Source of the DNA: Sphingomonadales bacterium UBA2369
GTDB taxonomy: Bacteria; Pseudomonadota; Alphaproteobacteria; Sphingomonadales; Sphingomonadaceae
Length of the DNA stretch: 64,000 nucleotides
Assembly (NCBI GenBank): GCA_002344055.1
Contig: DDTH01000013.1
Coordinates: 42,886-106,885, forward strand
Direction: 5' to 3'
Shown here: piece after piece, positions 57,355-64,000 of the stretch
Position numbering within the stretch: the first letter of the stretch is position 1
Layout: every line of letters starts with the position of its first letter
Program-made: the position numbers and the translations under genes
Notes under the pieces: generated by a model
The model's database searches: none
Told to the model about the DNA's origin: nothing
The model's input: only the letters and a program-made list of their open reading frames with translations

Positions 57355-59003
57355 GCGTACCCAGCGATCCCGACCCGGAGACTCCGGAGACCGCCGAAAC
57401 GCTTCCGGCAGGCGGCGCCGCCGCAAGGCAGAAGGGCTTTCTGGGCTTCGTCGAGAAGGCCGGCAATCTGCTGCCCGAGCCGACAATGATCTTCGTCTAT
57501 CTGATCATCGTGCTGATGATGCTGTCGGCGCTGGGGGCGGGGCTCGGCTGGTCCGCGTCGCTGGATTATGCGGGCGAGAAGGCGCCGGAATATGGCGTCC
57601 TGAAGGACGGCGTGCTGACCTATCAGGCGACCAGCCTGTTCTCCGAGGAGAATGTCGCGCGGCTGCTGGGCGAGATGCCGCGGACGATGGCGGGCTTCGC
57701 GCCCTTGGGGCTGATCCTGGTGATCATGCTGGGCGCGGCGGTGGCGGAACGGTCGGGCATGTTCTCGGCGCTCATTCGCGCGTCATTGGCCAAGGCGCCG
57801 TCCTACATGCTGACGCCGATCGTGGCCGTGATCGGCATGGTGTCGCACCATGCGTCGGACGCGGCCTATGTCGTGTTCATCCCGCTGGCGGCGATTACCT
57901 ATGCAGCGGTCGGGCGGCATCCGCTGGCCGGGCTGGCGGCGGCGTTCGGCGCCGTCTCGGGCGGCTATGCGGGCAATCTAATGCCCGGGCAGATCGACGT
58001 CCTGCTGTTCGGCTTCACGCAGGAAGCGGCGCGGATCATCGATCCGAACTGGACGATGAATCCGCTCGGAAACTGGTGGTTCATTCTGGGCATCGTGATC
58101 CTGTTCACGCCGGCCGTGTGGTTCATCACCGACAAGGTGATCGAGCCGCGGCTGGGCAAATGGGACGGTGAGGCGGATGAGGAGACGAAGGCGGAACTGG
58201 CGCGCTCGGAGCTGACCCAGGCGGAGCGCAAGGGGCTGCGGCGGGCCGGGCTGGCGGCGCTGGCCGTGGTCGGGCTTTACGTGGCGCTGACGATGACGCC
58301 GGGCTACACGCCCCTGATCAACGAGAAAGCGAGCGGGACGGCGCAATTGCAGCCGCTCTACGCCGCGCTGATCGCCGGTTTCTTCCTGCTGTTCGTCAGC
58401 TGCGGCATCGCCTTCGGCACGGCGACGGGGACGGTGAAGGGCTCCAGCGACGTCACCAACATGATGCGCGAGGGGATCAAGACGATCGCGCCTTACATCG
58501 TCTTCGTCTTCTTCGCGGCGCATTTCGTGGCGATGTTCAACTGGTCTCGCATCGGCCCGATCATCGCCATCAACGGCGCGGAGACGCTGCAGGCCTGGGC
58601 GCTGCCGGCGCCGATGCTGCTGGTGGCGGTGCTGCTGCTGTCGAGCTTCCTCGACCTGTTCATCGGTTCGGCCAGCGCCAAGTGGAGCGCGCTGGCGCCG
58701 GTGGTGGTGCCGATGTTCATGCTGGTCGGGATCAGCCCGGAAATGACCACGGCGGCCTATCGGATGGGCGACAGCTACACGAACATCATGACGCCTTTGA
58801 TGAGCTATTTTCCTTTGATCCTCGCCTTCGCGCGACGATGGGACAAGAGTTTCGGGGTCGGCTCGCTGCTGGCGCTGATGTTGCCCTTCGCGCTGACCTT
58901 CATGGTGCTGGGGATCAGCATGACCGTGGCCTGGGTGGCGTTCGACATGCCGCTGGGGCCGGGCGCGCAGGTCTATTACACGATGCCGGGGGCCGGGCCG
59001 TAA
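57351..59003 (+). CDS. AbgT family transporter
   Basis: A 550-residue polytopic membrane protein with about a dozen hydrophobic segments. Landmarks are NLLPEPTMIFVYLIIVLMMLSALG, GSSDVTNMMREGIKTIAPYIVFVFFAAHFVAMFNWSRIG and LDLFIGSASAKWSALAPVVVPMFMLVGISPEMTTAAYRMGDSYTNIMTPLMSYFPLIL (quoted in parts), the family's conserved re-entrant regions. AbgT proteins take up p-aminobenzoyl-glutamate or, in the MtrF/YdaH branch, export sulfonamides. A TTG start overlaps the preceding small membrane protein. It is followed by a hairpin terminator. Confidence 0.93.
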   Translation: MSVPSDPDPETPETAETLPAGGAAARQKGFLGFVEKAGNLLPEPTMIFVYLIIVLMMLSALGAGLGWSASLDYAGEKAPEYGVLKDGVLTYQATSLFSEENVARLLGEMPRTMAGFAPLGLILVIMLGAAVAERSGMFSALIRASLAKAPSYMLTPIVAVIGMVSHHASDAAYVVFIPLAAITYAAVGRHPLAGLAAAFGAVSGGYAGNLMPGQIDVLLFGFTQEAARIIDPNWTMNPLGNWWFILGIVILFTPAVWFITDKVIEPRLGKWDGEADEETKAELARSELTQAERKGLRRAGLAALAVVGLYVALTMTPGYTPLINEKASGTAQLQPLYAALIAGFFLLFVSCGIAFGTATGTVKGSSDVTNMMREGIKTIAPYIVFVFFAAHFVAMFNWSRIGPIIAINGAETLQAWALPAPMLLVAVLLLSSFLDLFIGSASAKWSALAPVVVPMFMLVGISPEMTTAAYRMGDSYTNIMTPLMSYFPLILAFARRWDKSFGVGSLLALMLPFALTFMVLGISMTVAWVAFDMPLGPGAQVYYTMPGAGP

Positions 59004-59059
59004 GGGCTGGGAGCCGGGTCGGATTCCTTTGGCGCGCGAACGCGCGCACCCACCCCCGG

Positions 59060-59083
59060 CCCCTCCCTGCAAGCAGGGAGGGG
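59060..59083. terminator. Strong hairpin between AbgT and ferredoxin reductase genes
   Basis: CCCCTCCCTGC / GCAGGGAGGGG, an 11-bp inverted repeat almost without a loop (realistically 9 bp with GCAAGC). It lies 57 bases after the AbgT stop and 12 bases before the end of the convergent fpr gene. It may serve both strands. Confidence 0.6.
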
Positions 59084-59094
59084 AGTTTGCCGTC

Positions 59095-59913
59095 TTACCC
59101 GACGAAGGCGCGTTCGATCACGTAGGTGCCCGGCTGGGTGTTGGAGCCTTCGACGAAGCCGCGCGCGTCGAGCCATTCGGCCATGTCGCGGATCATCGCC
59201 ATGGATCCGCACAGCATCAGCCGGTCGTCCACCGGACCGAAGCCGCGCGGGCCGTCCAGCGCGACCGGGAAGAGCGCGCCGCTGTCGATCAGGCCGTGGA
59301 TGCGGCTGGTGGTGTGGAACGGCTCGCGGGTGACGGTCGGGACATAGTGAAAGCGCAGCATTGCCTGATCGCCGACCAGCGGATCGCCGGCCCAGAGCGC
59401 TTCCTGTTCCTGGCGATAGGCGAGGTCGCTGACCCGGCGCACGGAATGGACGAGGACGATCTGGTCGAAGCGATCGTAAATGTCCGGATCGCGGGCGAGG
59501 CTGAGGAAGGGGGCGAGGCCGGTGCCGGTCGAGAGCAGGAACAGCCTCTTGCCGCCGATCAGGGCGTCGGCGACCAATGTGCCGGTGGGTTTGCGGCCCA
59601 GATAGAGCTGATCGCCCTTGTGGATGCGCTGCAGCCGGGAGGTGAGGGGGCCGTCGGGCACCTTGATCGAGAGGAATTCCAGTTCCTCGGCCCAGGCGGG
59701 GCTGGCGACCGAATAAGCGCGCATCAGCGGCTTGCCGTTATCGCCGGGCAGGCCGATCATCACGAACTCGCCGGAGCGGAAGCGGAAGCTCGGCGGCCGT
59801 TCGACCGCGAAGCTGAAGAGATGATCGTTCCAGTGGCGGACCCAGCGCACGGCCACGGTCGGGAAAGCCGGAGCATCGGGGATCAGAGCGGGCATGCGGG
59901 CAAGCTGGTTCAC
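59095..59913 (-). CDS. fpr: Ferredoxin-NADP reductase
   Basis: A 272-residue flavoprotein with a GTG start. The FAD site is LMRAYSVASP (Arg65-Ser68), the NADP-binding region STGTGLAPFLSLARD, and LMLCGSMAMIRDMAEWL with the NADP-contacting CGS motif; the C-terminal ends in ERAFVG, as in bacterial Fpr of the short type. It passes electrons between NADPH and ferredoxin or flavodoxin, and is often induced by oxidative stress or iron shortage. It overlaps the preceding gene's stop (GTGA), so the two are one operon read from the Fur-box-like promoter region at 60371. Confidence 0.95.
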   Translation of the reverse strand: MNQLARMPALIPDAPAFPTVAVRWVRHWNDHLFSFAVERPPSFRFRSGEFVMIGLPGDNGKPLMRAYSVASPAWAEELEFLSIKVPDGPLTSRLQRIHKGDQLYLGRKPTGTLVADALIGGKRLFLLSTGTGLAPFLSLARDPDIYDRFDQIVLVHSVRRVSDLAYRQEQEALWAGDPLVGDQAMLRFHYVPTVTREPFHTTSRIHGLIDSGALFPVALDGPRGFGPVDDRLMLCGSMAMIRDMAEWLDARGFVEGSNTQPGTYVIERAFVG

Positions 59914-60308
59914 GCCGCTGTCTCCTCCAGGATTGTCCGCACGGCGTCGATCGCGCCGAGCAGGGGCGCGATGGCTTCGTCATGGACGAGGGCGGCGGCG
60001 GCCCGACCGGCATGCGGGCCGCTGCCGAGCGCGAACAGGCTGAGCAGGCGGGCCTCGCCATCGGTGACTTTCGGCCAGACGATCGGCGCGACGCGGACCG
60101 GCTCCAGCCCGCGCCGGTCCAGCATCGCCATCGCGGTGATGAAATCGGCCATCGCGTCGGGCGCCTGACGGGCGGCGAAACCCGACGACAAAGCGCGGCA
60201 GACGCAGCGGCCGGTGCGGGCGGCGGCAACCCAGGTCCGCATGGCGGCGAGCAGGAAGGCGTCGCGTTCGGCGAGGGCGCAGACCGGCCGGTCGAGATAG
60301 AGATACAT
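59910..60308 (-). CDS. Unknown protein co-transcribed with fpr
   Basis: A 132-residue soluble protein with GAGGGAG before the ATG at 60308. It opens MYLYLDRPVCALAERDAFLLAAMRTWVAAARTGRCVCRAL, quoted in part, with three cysteines in the first 45 residues, and continues with QAPDAMADFITAMAMLDRRGLEPVRVAPIVWPKVTDGEARLL. I do not recognise the family. The cysteines could bind metal or a cluster, which would suit its position as first gene of an operon with ferredoxin reductase downstream of a Fur-like site; that is inference. Its stop overlaps the fpr start by 4 bp. Confidence 0.8.
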   Translation of the reverse strand: MYLYLDRPVCALAERDAFLLAAMRTWVAAARTGRCVCRALSSGFAARQAPDAMADFITAMAMLDRRGLEPVRVAPIVWPKVTDGEARLLSLFALGSGPHAGRAAAALVHDEAIAPLLGAIDAVRTILEETAA

Positions 60309-60370
60309 TGCGGCTCCCTCCGGCGGACGATGCCGGGAAGCGGCTGCTAACCGGATGCGGATCATATTGC

Positions 60371-60391
60371 AAATGCGAATCAGTCGCATTT
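60371..60391. promoter_or_regulatory. Fur-box-like palindrome
   Basis: AAATGCGA-ATCAG-TCGCATTT, a perfect inverted repeat with 8-bp arms and 5-base centre. The 15-bp core TGCGAATCAGTCGCA resembles alphaproteobacterial Fur/Mur operators (TGCAAAT-type arms). It lies 63 bp upstream of the unknown-fpr operon (minus strand) and 117 bp upstream of mccB (plus strand). The rest of the 199-bp gap holds no gene. Confidence 0.6.
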
Positions 60392-60507
60392 ATGTTGGAG
60401 CCGGTTCAGGCGCGGAGGGTGCGCGGGGGCGCGCGCGACTGCCACTTTCTATTCGCGTGCGGCGATCCTATGCCAGCCCGGATGTTCGACCATTTGAGGC
60501 CCCGCGC

Positions 60508-62103
60508 ATGACCCTGATCGCCAGCAAGATCGATATGGCGGGCGACGCTTTCGCGCGAAATGCTGCGCACAATAAGAAACTGGCGGCGGAGCTGCGCGAG
60601 CGGGTGGCGGCGAGCGCGCTGGGCGGGAATGAAAGGTCGCGGGAGCGGCACACGGCGCGCGGGAAATTGCTGCCGAGGGAGCGGGTAGAGCGGCTGCTCG
60701 ATCCCGGCTCGCCCTTTCTGGAGATCGGCCAGCTGGCGGCGTGCGACCTGTATGACGGCGAGGTGCCGGGGGCGGGGATGATCGCCGGGATCGGCCGGGT
60801 GTCGGGGCGCGAGGCGATGATCGTGTGCAACGACGCGACAGTTAAAGGCGGCACTTATTATCCGATGACGGTGAAGAAGCATCTGCGCGCGCAGGAGATC
60901 GCGCTGCAGAACCGGCTGCCGTGCGTTTATCTGGTGGATTCGGGCGGGGCGAATTTGCCGCATCAGGCCGAGGTGTTTCCGGACCGCGAGCATTTCGGGC
61001 GGATCTTCTACAATCAGGCCAACCTCAGCGCCGAGGGGATCGCGCAGATCGCCTGCGTGATGGGTTCCTGCACGGCGGGCGGGGCCTATGTGCCGGCGAT
61101 GAGCGACGAGACCGTGATCGTGCGCAATCAGGGCACGATCTTCCTGGCCGGGCCGCCGCTGGTGAAGGCGGCGACGGGCGAGGTGATCAGCGCCGAGGAT
61201 CTGGGCGGCGGCGACCTGCACGCGCGCACTTCCGGCGTGGTCGATCATCTCGCCGAGAATGACGAGCATGCGCTGACCATCGTGCGCGACATCATGGCGC
61301 GGCTGAACACGGTCAAGGACGTGGACATCGACCTGGCCGAGCCGCGGCCGCCGAAATTCGATCCGGACGAGCTTTACGGCGTAATCCCGGACGATGTGCG
61401 CACACCCTATGACGTGCACGAGGTGATCGCGCGGATCGTGGACGGCAGCGAGCTGCACGAGTTCAAGCCGCTCTACGGCACGACTTTGGTGTGCGGCTTC
61501 GCGCGCATCTGGGGGATGCCGGTCGGGATCATCGCCAACAATGGCATCCTGTTTTCCGAGAGCGCGCTGAAGGGGGCGCATTTCATCGAACTGGCTTGCC
61601 AGCGGCGCGTGCCCTTGCTGTTCCTGCAGAACATTTCCGGCTTCATGGTCGGCGGGAAGTACGAGGCGGAAGGGATCGCCAAGAATGGCGCGAAGCTGGT
61701 GACGGCGGTGGCGACGGCGAGCGTGCCGAAGATCACGGTGCTGATCGGCGGGTCGTTCGGCGCGGGCAATTACGGTATGTGCGGGCGGGCTTATTCGCCG
61801 CGTTTCCTGTTCACCTGGCCGAACTCGCGCATCTCGGTGATGGGCGGGGAACAGGCGGCGAGCGTGCTGGCGACGGTGCATCGCGACGCGGACTCATGGA
61901 CGCCGGAGCAGGCGGAGGCCTTCAAGCAGCCGATCCGCGACGATTATGAGGCGCAGGGCAATCCGTACCACGCCACGGCGCGGCTGTGGGACGACGGGGT
62001 GATCGACCCCGCGCAGACGCGCGATGTGCTGGGGCTGGCGTTTGCCGCGACGTTGAACGCGCCGATTCCGGAGCGGGCGAAGTTCGGGGTGTTCCGGATG
62101 TGA
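60508..62103 (+). CDS. mccB: Methylcrotonyl-CoA carboxylase, carboxyltransferase (beta) subunit
   Basis: A 531-residue biotin-dependent carboxyltransferase. Segments GKLLPRERVERLLDPGSPFLEIG, VDSGGANLPHQAEVFPDREHFGRIFYNQA, NISGFMVGGKYEAEGIAKNGAKLVTAV and GGSFGAGNYGMCGRAYSPRFLFTWPNSRISVMGGEQAA (quoted in parts) are typical of methylcrotonyl-CoA rather than propionyl-CoA carboxylase beta subunits. It transfers carboxyl from biotin to 3-methylcrotonyl-CoA, the fourth step of leucine breakdown, after Ivd (53196). The biotinylated alpha subunit (mccA) is not in the window. The ATG at 60508 gives the normal N-terminus; the frame is open further upstream. Confidence 0.9.
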   Translation: MTLIASKIDMAGDAFARNAAHNKKLAAELRERVAASALGGNERSRERHTARGKLLPRERVERLLDPGSPFLEIGQLAACDLYDGEVPGAGMIAGIGRVSGREAMIVCNDATVKGGTYYPMTVKKHLRAQEIALQNRLPCVYLVDSGGANLPHQAEVFPDREHFGRIFYNQANLSAEGIAQIACVMGSCTAGGAYVPAMSDETVIVRNQGTIFLAGPPLVKAATGEVISAEDLGGGDLHARTSGVVDHLAENDEHALTIVRDIMARLNTVKDVDIDLAEPRPPKFDPDELYGVIPDDVRTPYDVHEVIARIVDGSELHEFKPLYGTTLVCGFARIWGMPVGIIANNGILFSESALKGAHFIELACQRRVPLLFLQNISGFMVGGKYEAEGIAKNGAKLVTAVATASVPKITVLIGGSFGAGNYGMCGRAYSPRFLFTWPNSRISVMGGEQAASVLATVHRDADSWTPEQAEAFKQPIRDDYEAQGNPYHATARLWDDGVIDPAQTRDVLGLAFAATLNAPIPERAKFGVFRM

Positions 62104-62273
62104 TTGGGATGTGGCTTCTTCCCCTGGCAGCGGTCGTGCTTGCGCAAGCGAGCGTAAGTGACGGACGCGAGGAAGCGGTGCTTGGAGAGGAACCTGCGCG
62201 ATCAGCGGCAATCGATGTTTTCCCAGTAGCAGGCGGCGATGCGCGGACCTGTCATTCCAGCAGGGGCCAGACA

Positions 62274-62771
62274 ATGGATTTTGACAGCCTCGTTGCGTTG
62301 CTTCCGGAGAGCGATGAGGCTGCGGGAATCGAAGGCTTTGAGACCAGAGCCGGATACGTCCTGCCGGCAGATTATCGTAATTTCCTAGCCAGGCGGAACG
62401 GGGGTCTCCTCGCAGGCACGGTCGAGGCACGTTGGCTAAGTTCGCTTTATCGGGGCGGATACGGTGTTGTTCAGGTTGAACGATTCTTCTCAATGGGCGG
62501 TGACGAGGCCGGTGAAGTGCGCTCCATCGGGATTGAACTTGCCGACATGGAACATGATCCGGCTGGCATCCCCGACGGAATTTTCGCGATCGGTGCCGAT
62601 GTGTTTGGAAACTTGGTGACCATCGACCTGCGCGCTGCAAGCTACGGTCAGGTCGCGGTGGTGGATCACGAGGTTATCGGCGAGTCCTTCCCAGACGCAG
62701 AATCCTATCAGATTGTCGCAGGGTCATTTTCAGAGTTTGTCTCGCTCCTCCGCCGATCGGAGGATTGCTGA
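62274..62771 (+). CDS. SMI1/KNR4 family protein (immunity-like)
   Basis: A 165-residue soluble protein beginning MDFDSLVALLPESDEAAGIEGFETRAGYVLPADYRNFLARRNGG (quoted in part): the LPADYRNFLARRNGG strand-turn is the SMI1/KNR4 signature. Family members often serve as immunity proteins against contact-dependent or polymorphic toxins, but no toxin is nearby. Base composition is clearly lower in GC than the neighbours, suggesting acquisition. AGGGG lies 8 bases before the ATG at 62274. In frame upstream, an ATG at 62109 begins a hydrophobic signal-peptide-like stretch (WLLPLAAVVLAQA) with 30-40 unrelated residues before the SMI1 start. The stop overlaps the RidA start by one base. Confidence 0.85.
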   Translation: MDFDSLVALLPESDEAAGIEGFETRAGYVLPADYRNFLARRNGGLLAGTVEARWLSSLYRGGYGVVQVERFFSMGGDEAGEVRSIGIELADMEHDPAGIPDGIFAIGADVFGNLVTIDLRAASYGQVAVVDHEVIGESFPDAESYQIVAGSFSEFVSLLRRSEDC

Positions 62772-63154
62772 TGCGGCGTGACCCGATCGAGGCGGCGGAT
62801 GCGCCGTCCACGTCCGGCGGCTATGCGCAGGCGGTGCGGCTTGTCGATGCGCGGGAGTTGCTGTTCGTTTCCGGGCAGATTCCCGTCGAGATCGACGGGA
62901 CGGTTCCGGGAACGTTCGGCGCGCAGTGCCGGCTGGTCTGGCGCAATGTTGAGGCACAGCTTCGCGCGGCCGGGATGGGGATTGGCGACATCGTGAAGGT
63001 GACGACCTTTCTTTCGGACCGCGCTTATGCCGACGAGAATAGCGCGATCCGGCGGGAGGTGCTGGCTGGGCTGACTCCGGCGCTGACCATCATCATCGCG
63101 GGCATTTACGACCCTGCCTGGCTGCTGGAAATCGAAGTGGTGGCGGCACGATGA
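62771..63154 (+). CDS. RidA family (reactive intermediate deaminase) protein
   Basis: A 127-residue trimer-type RidA/YjgF-like protein. GYAQAVRLVDARELLFVSGQIPVEIDG, then RLVWRNVEAQLRAAGMGIGDIVKVTTFLSDRAYADENSAIRREVLAG (quoted in part) and the closing ALTIIIAGIYDPAWLLEIEVVA. Classic RidA needs an arginine about residue 105 to hydrolyse imines; here the corresponding region reads TIIIAGIYDPAWLLEIE without an obvious equivalent, so activity is uncertain and it may belong to a non-canonical Rid subgroup. It starts one base into the SMI1 stop (TGATG) and its stop overlaps the next start by 4 bp. Confidence 0.88.
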   Translation: MRRDPIEAADAPSTSGGYAQAVRLVDARELLFVSGQIPVEIDGTVPGTFGAQCRLVWRNVEAQLRAAGMGIGDIVKVTTFLSDRAYADENSAIRREVLAGLTPALTIIIAGIYDPAWLLEIEVVAAR

Positions 63155-63633
63155 TGCGCCGGGTCCTGCTGGCGATCTTCGCCCTCATCATCGCCGGCTA
63201 TTTTGCCTTGCGCTTCCTGTCCGGCGTCACCGTCGATCAGCCCGTCGAGAGTAAGGAGGGGCTGATCCAGCGCGCTGCGGCGGCGCAGAAGCTGATCCGT
63301 TACAATGCTTGGCGGACCGGGTGGATCGGGGGCAGTGTGCTGGGACCCGTCATCCTCTGGCCGATCGCGCCCACCGACGGCGAAACGGCGGCGGCGGGGG
63401 AGTTCGCCTCGGCGGTGGTCGGCGCGCAGCGGACGCTCAGGGGCGCGGGGTTCCTCTGCGGCGTGTTTCCGGAGGGGCGGGACGGGCTGCTGAGCGACGA
63501 GGAGAAGGCGCTGATCGGCGAGGTTGCGGCCTATCTGCGCGCAGGCGATACGATATGGGCGGAGCCGGCGACGGTGACGTTGATGGTGCCGATCCGGGCG
63601 AAATTTCCGTGTGGGGAAGGGGAGCAGAGATGA
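63151..63633 (+). CDS. Membrane-anchored protein, unknown function
   Basis: A 160-residue protein with an N-terminal membrane helix or signal anchor (MMRRVLLAIFALIIAGYFALRFL), then a soluble domain with SKEGLIQRAAAAQKLIRYNAWRTGWIGGSVLGPVILWPIAP and GRDGLLSDEEKALIGEVAAYLRAGDTIW. Two cysteines (FLCGVF and KFPCGEG) may pair outside. No family recognised. It is start/stop-coupled on both sides (4-bp overlaps), so it is part of one translation chain with RidA and the next gene. Confidence 0.72.
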   Translation: MMRRVLLAIFALIIAGYFALRFLSGVTVDQPVESKEGLIQRAAAAQKLIRYNAWRTGWIGGSVLGPVILWPIAPTDGETAAAGEFASAVVGAQRTLRGAGFLCGVFPEGRDGLLSDEEKALIGEVAAYLRAGDTIWAEPATVTLMVPIRAKFPCGEGEQR

Positions 63634-64000
63634 GGATATTGGCGATTGCGGCGGCGGCATTGCTGGCCGCGGCTCCGGCGGCGGCGCAGCATCAGGGGCA
63701 TGGGCAGCCGCCCGTGCCGACGCCCCCGCCGCCGCACGGGCATCGTCCGCCTCCGCCGCCGGCTGCGCCCGCAGCCGAAGAGCATGCCCATGCCGGGGCC
63801 GAGGACCGGCGTGCGGTGCTGGCGGTGGCGGACCGGATGTTCGCGGCTCTGGCGGCCAAGAACGGCGCGGCTTTGCTCGCCGAAGTGGTGCCGGAGGGGC
63901 GGGCAACGGCGAACGACCTTGGACCGCGCCGCGTCGTACGAAGCATGGGCTGGGCGGAGTTTGCCGGCGGATTGTCGCGCATCCCGGGGCGGCCGATGGA
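63630..64000 (+). CDS. Exported NTF2-like protein (partial)
   Basis: The reading frame starts at ATG 63630 (4-bp overlap with the previous stop) and runs off the right edge. It has a signal peptide (MRILAIAAAALLAAAPAAAQ), a His/Pro-rich linker (HQGHGQPPVPTPPPPHGHRPPPPP), and a domain that begins DRRAVLAVADRMFAALAAKNGAALLAEVVPEGRATAN, the start of the NTF2/SnoaL-like (DUF4440) fold seen in small exported ring-binding or catalytic proteins. The end of the domain is outside the window. The His/Pro linker may bind metal. Confidence 0.75.
   Translation, partial: MRILAIAAAALLAAAPAAAQHQGHGQPPVPTPPPPHGHRPPPPPAAPAAEEHAHAGAEDRRAVLAVADRMFAALAAKNGAALLAEVVPEGRATANDLGPRRVVRSMGWAEFAGGLSRIPGRPM

Noticed and set aside
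60508..62103. Propionyl-CoA or acetyl-CoA carboxylase beta subunit
   Set aside because: The NYGMCGRAYSPRF and MGGEQAA segments fit methylcrotonyl-CoA carboxylase better, and ivd is nearby.
62109..62771. SMI1/KNR4 gene annotated as a secreted protein from 62109
   Set aside because: The signal-peptide-like stretch is in frame, but the domain has its own ribosome binding site and start at 62274; the extension has no resemblance to the family.

Overview
The window is a high-GC, gene-dense stretch of chromosome that most resembles an alphaproteobacterium of the order Sphingomonadales (Sphingomonas / Sphingosinicella type). I infer this from protein style: SdhE next to Mfd, a UPF0262-dcd pair, a DOMON-like protein beside a DUF1343 protein, UrcA, AstD, MoxR with a CoxE-like vWA protein, and many short alanine-rich exported proteins. 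No rRNA, tRNA, CRISPR array, complete insertion sequence or prophage was seen. About 67 protein genes are called, two of them cut by the window ends.

Layout. 0-10 kb: end of an EAL protein, an internally duplicated unknown, an acyltransferase, then the DNA-repair neighbourhood mfd-sdhE / TetR with a divergent membrane protein / recG, and a fused HTH-glyoxalase protein. 10-25 kb: tyrS, a DOMON-like protein, a DUF1343 muramidase-type enzyme, a tandem-domain secreted protein, a JmjC-type oxygenase, a vWA protein, a soluble chemoreceptor, an rRNA pseudouridine synthase, a 42-residue membrane peptide, MoxR. 24-34 kb: an acylating aldehyde dehydrogenase divergent from a FAH-family enzyme coupled to an M28 peptidase, then RNase R carrying an in-frame palindromic repeat, dcd-UPF0262 and dnaB. 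34-47 kb: an S9 peptidase, astD, selO, an alpha/beta hydrolase-glycosyltransferase-nitronate monooxygenase chain, a DUF2235-LysM hydrolase with two small companions, and UrcA divergent from a LysR regulator. 47-64 kb: a lone Flp pilin, a repeat-tailed HTH protein, a thiolase, isovaleryl-CoA dehydrogenase, an M13 peptidase, an AbgT transporter, a Fur-box-like site between a ferredoxin-NADP reductase pair and methylcrotonyl-CoA carboxylase beta, and a chain of four start/stop-overlapping genes running off the right end.

Functional links. mfd, recG and dnaB are housekeeping repair/replication genes. Thiolase, ivd and mccB belong to leucine/acyl-CoA catabolism but are spread over 10 kb with unrelated genes between. 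MoxR and the vWA protein form a chaperone-type pair split by about 3.5 kb. The most unusual layer is not a gene cluster but small repeats: three ~80-bp REPIN-like paired hairpins (10.3, 12.2 and 28.1 kb), a 134-bp palindrome inside the RNase R reading frame, a 24-bp exact repeat shared by 28.3 and 49.1 kb, and a 126-bp tandem repeat that forms the tail of a coding region. Several of these have been absorbed into protein-coding sequence.

Starts were chosen by eye from Shine-Dalgarno matches, signal peptides and overlaps; family names come from recognised motifs, without database searches.
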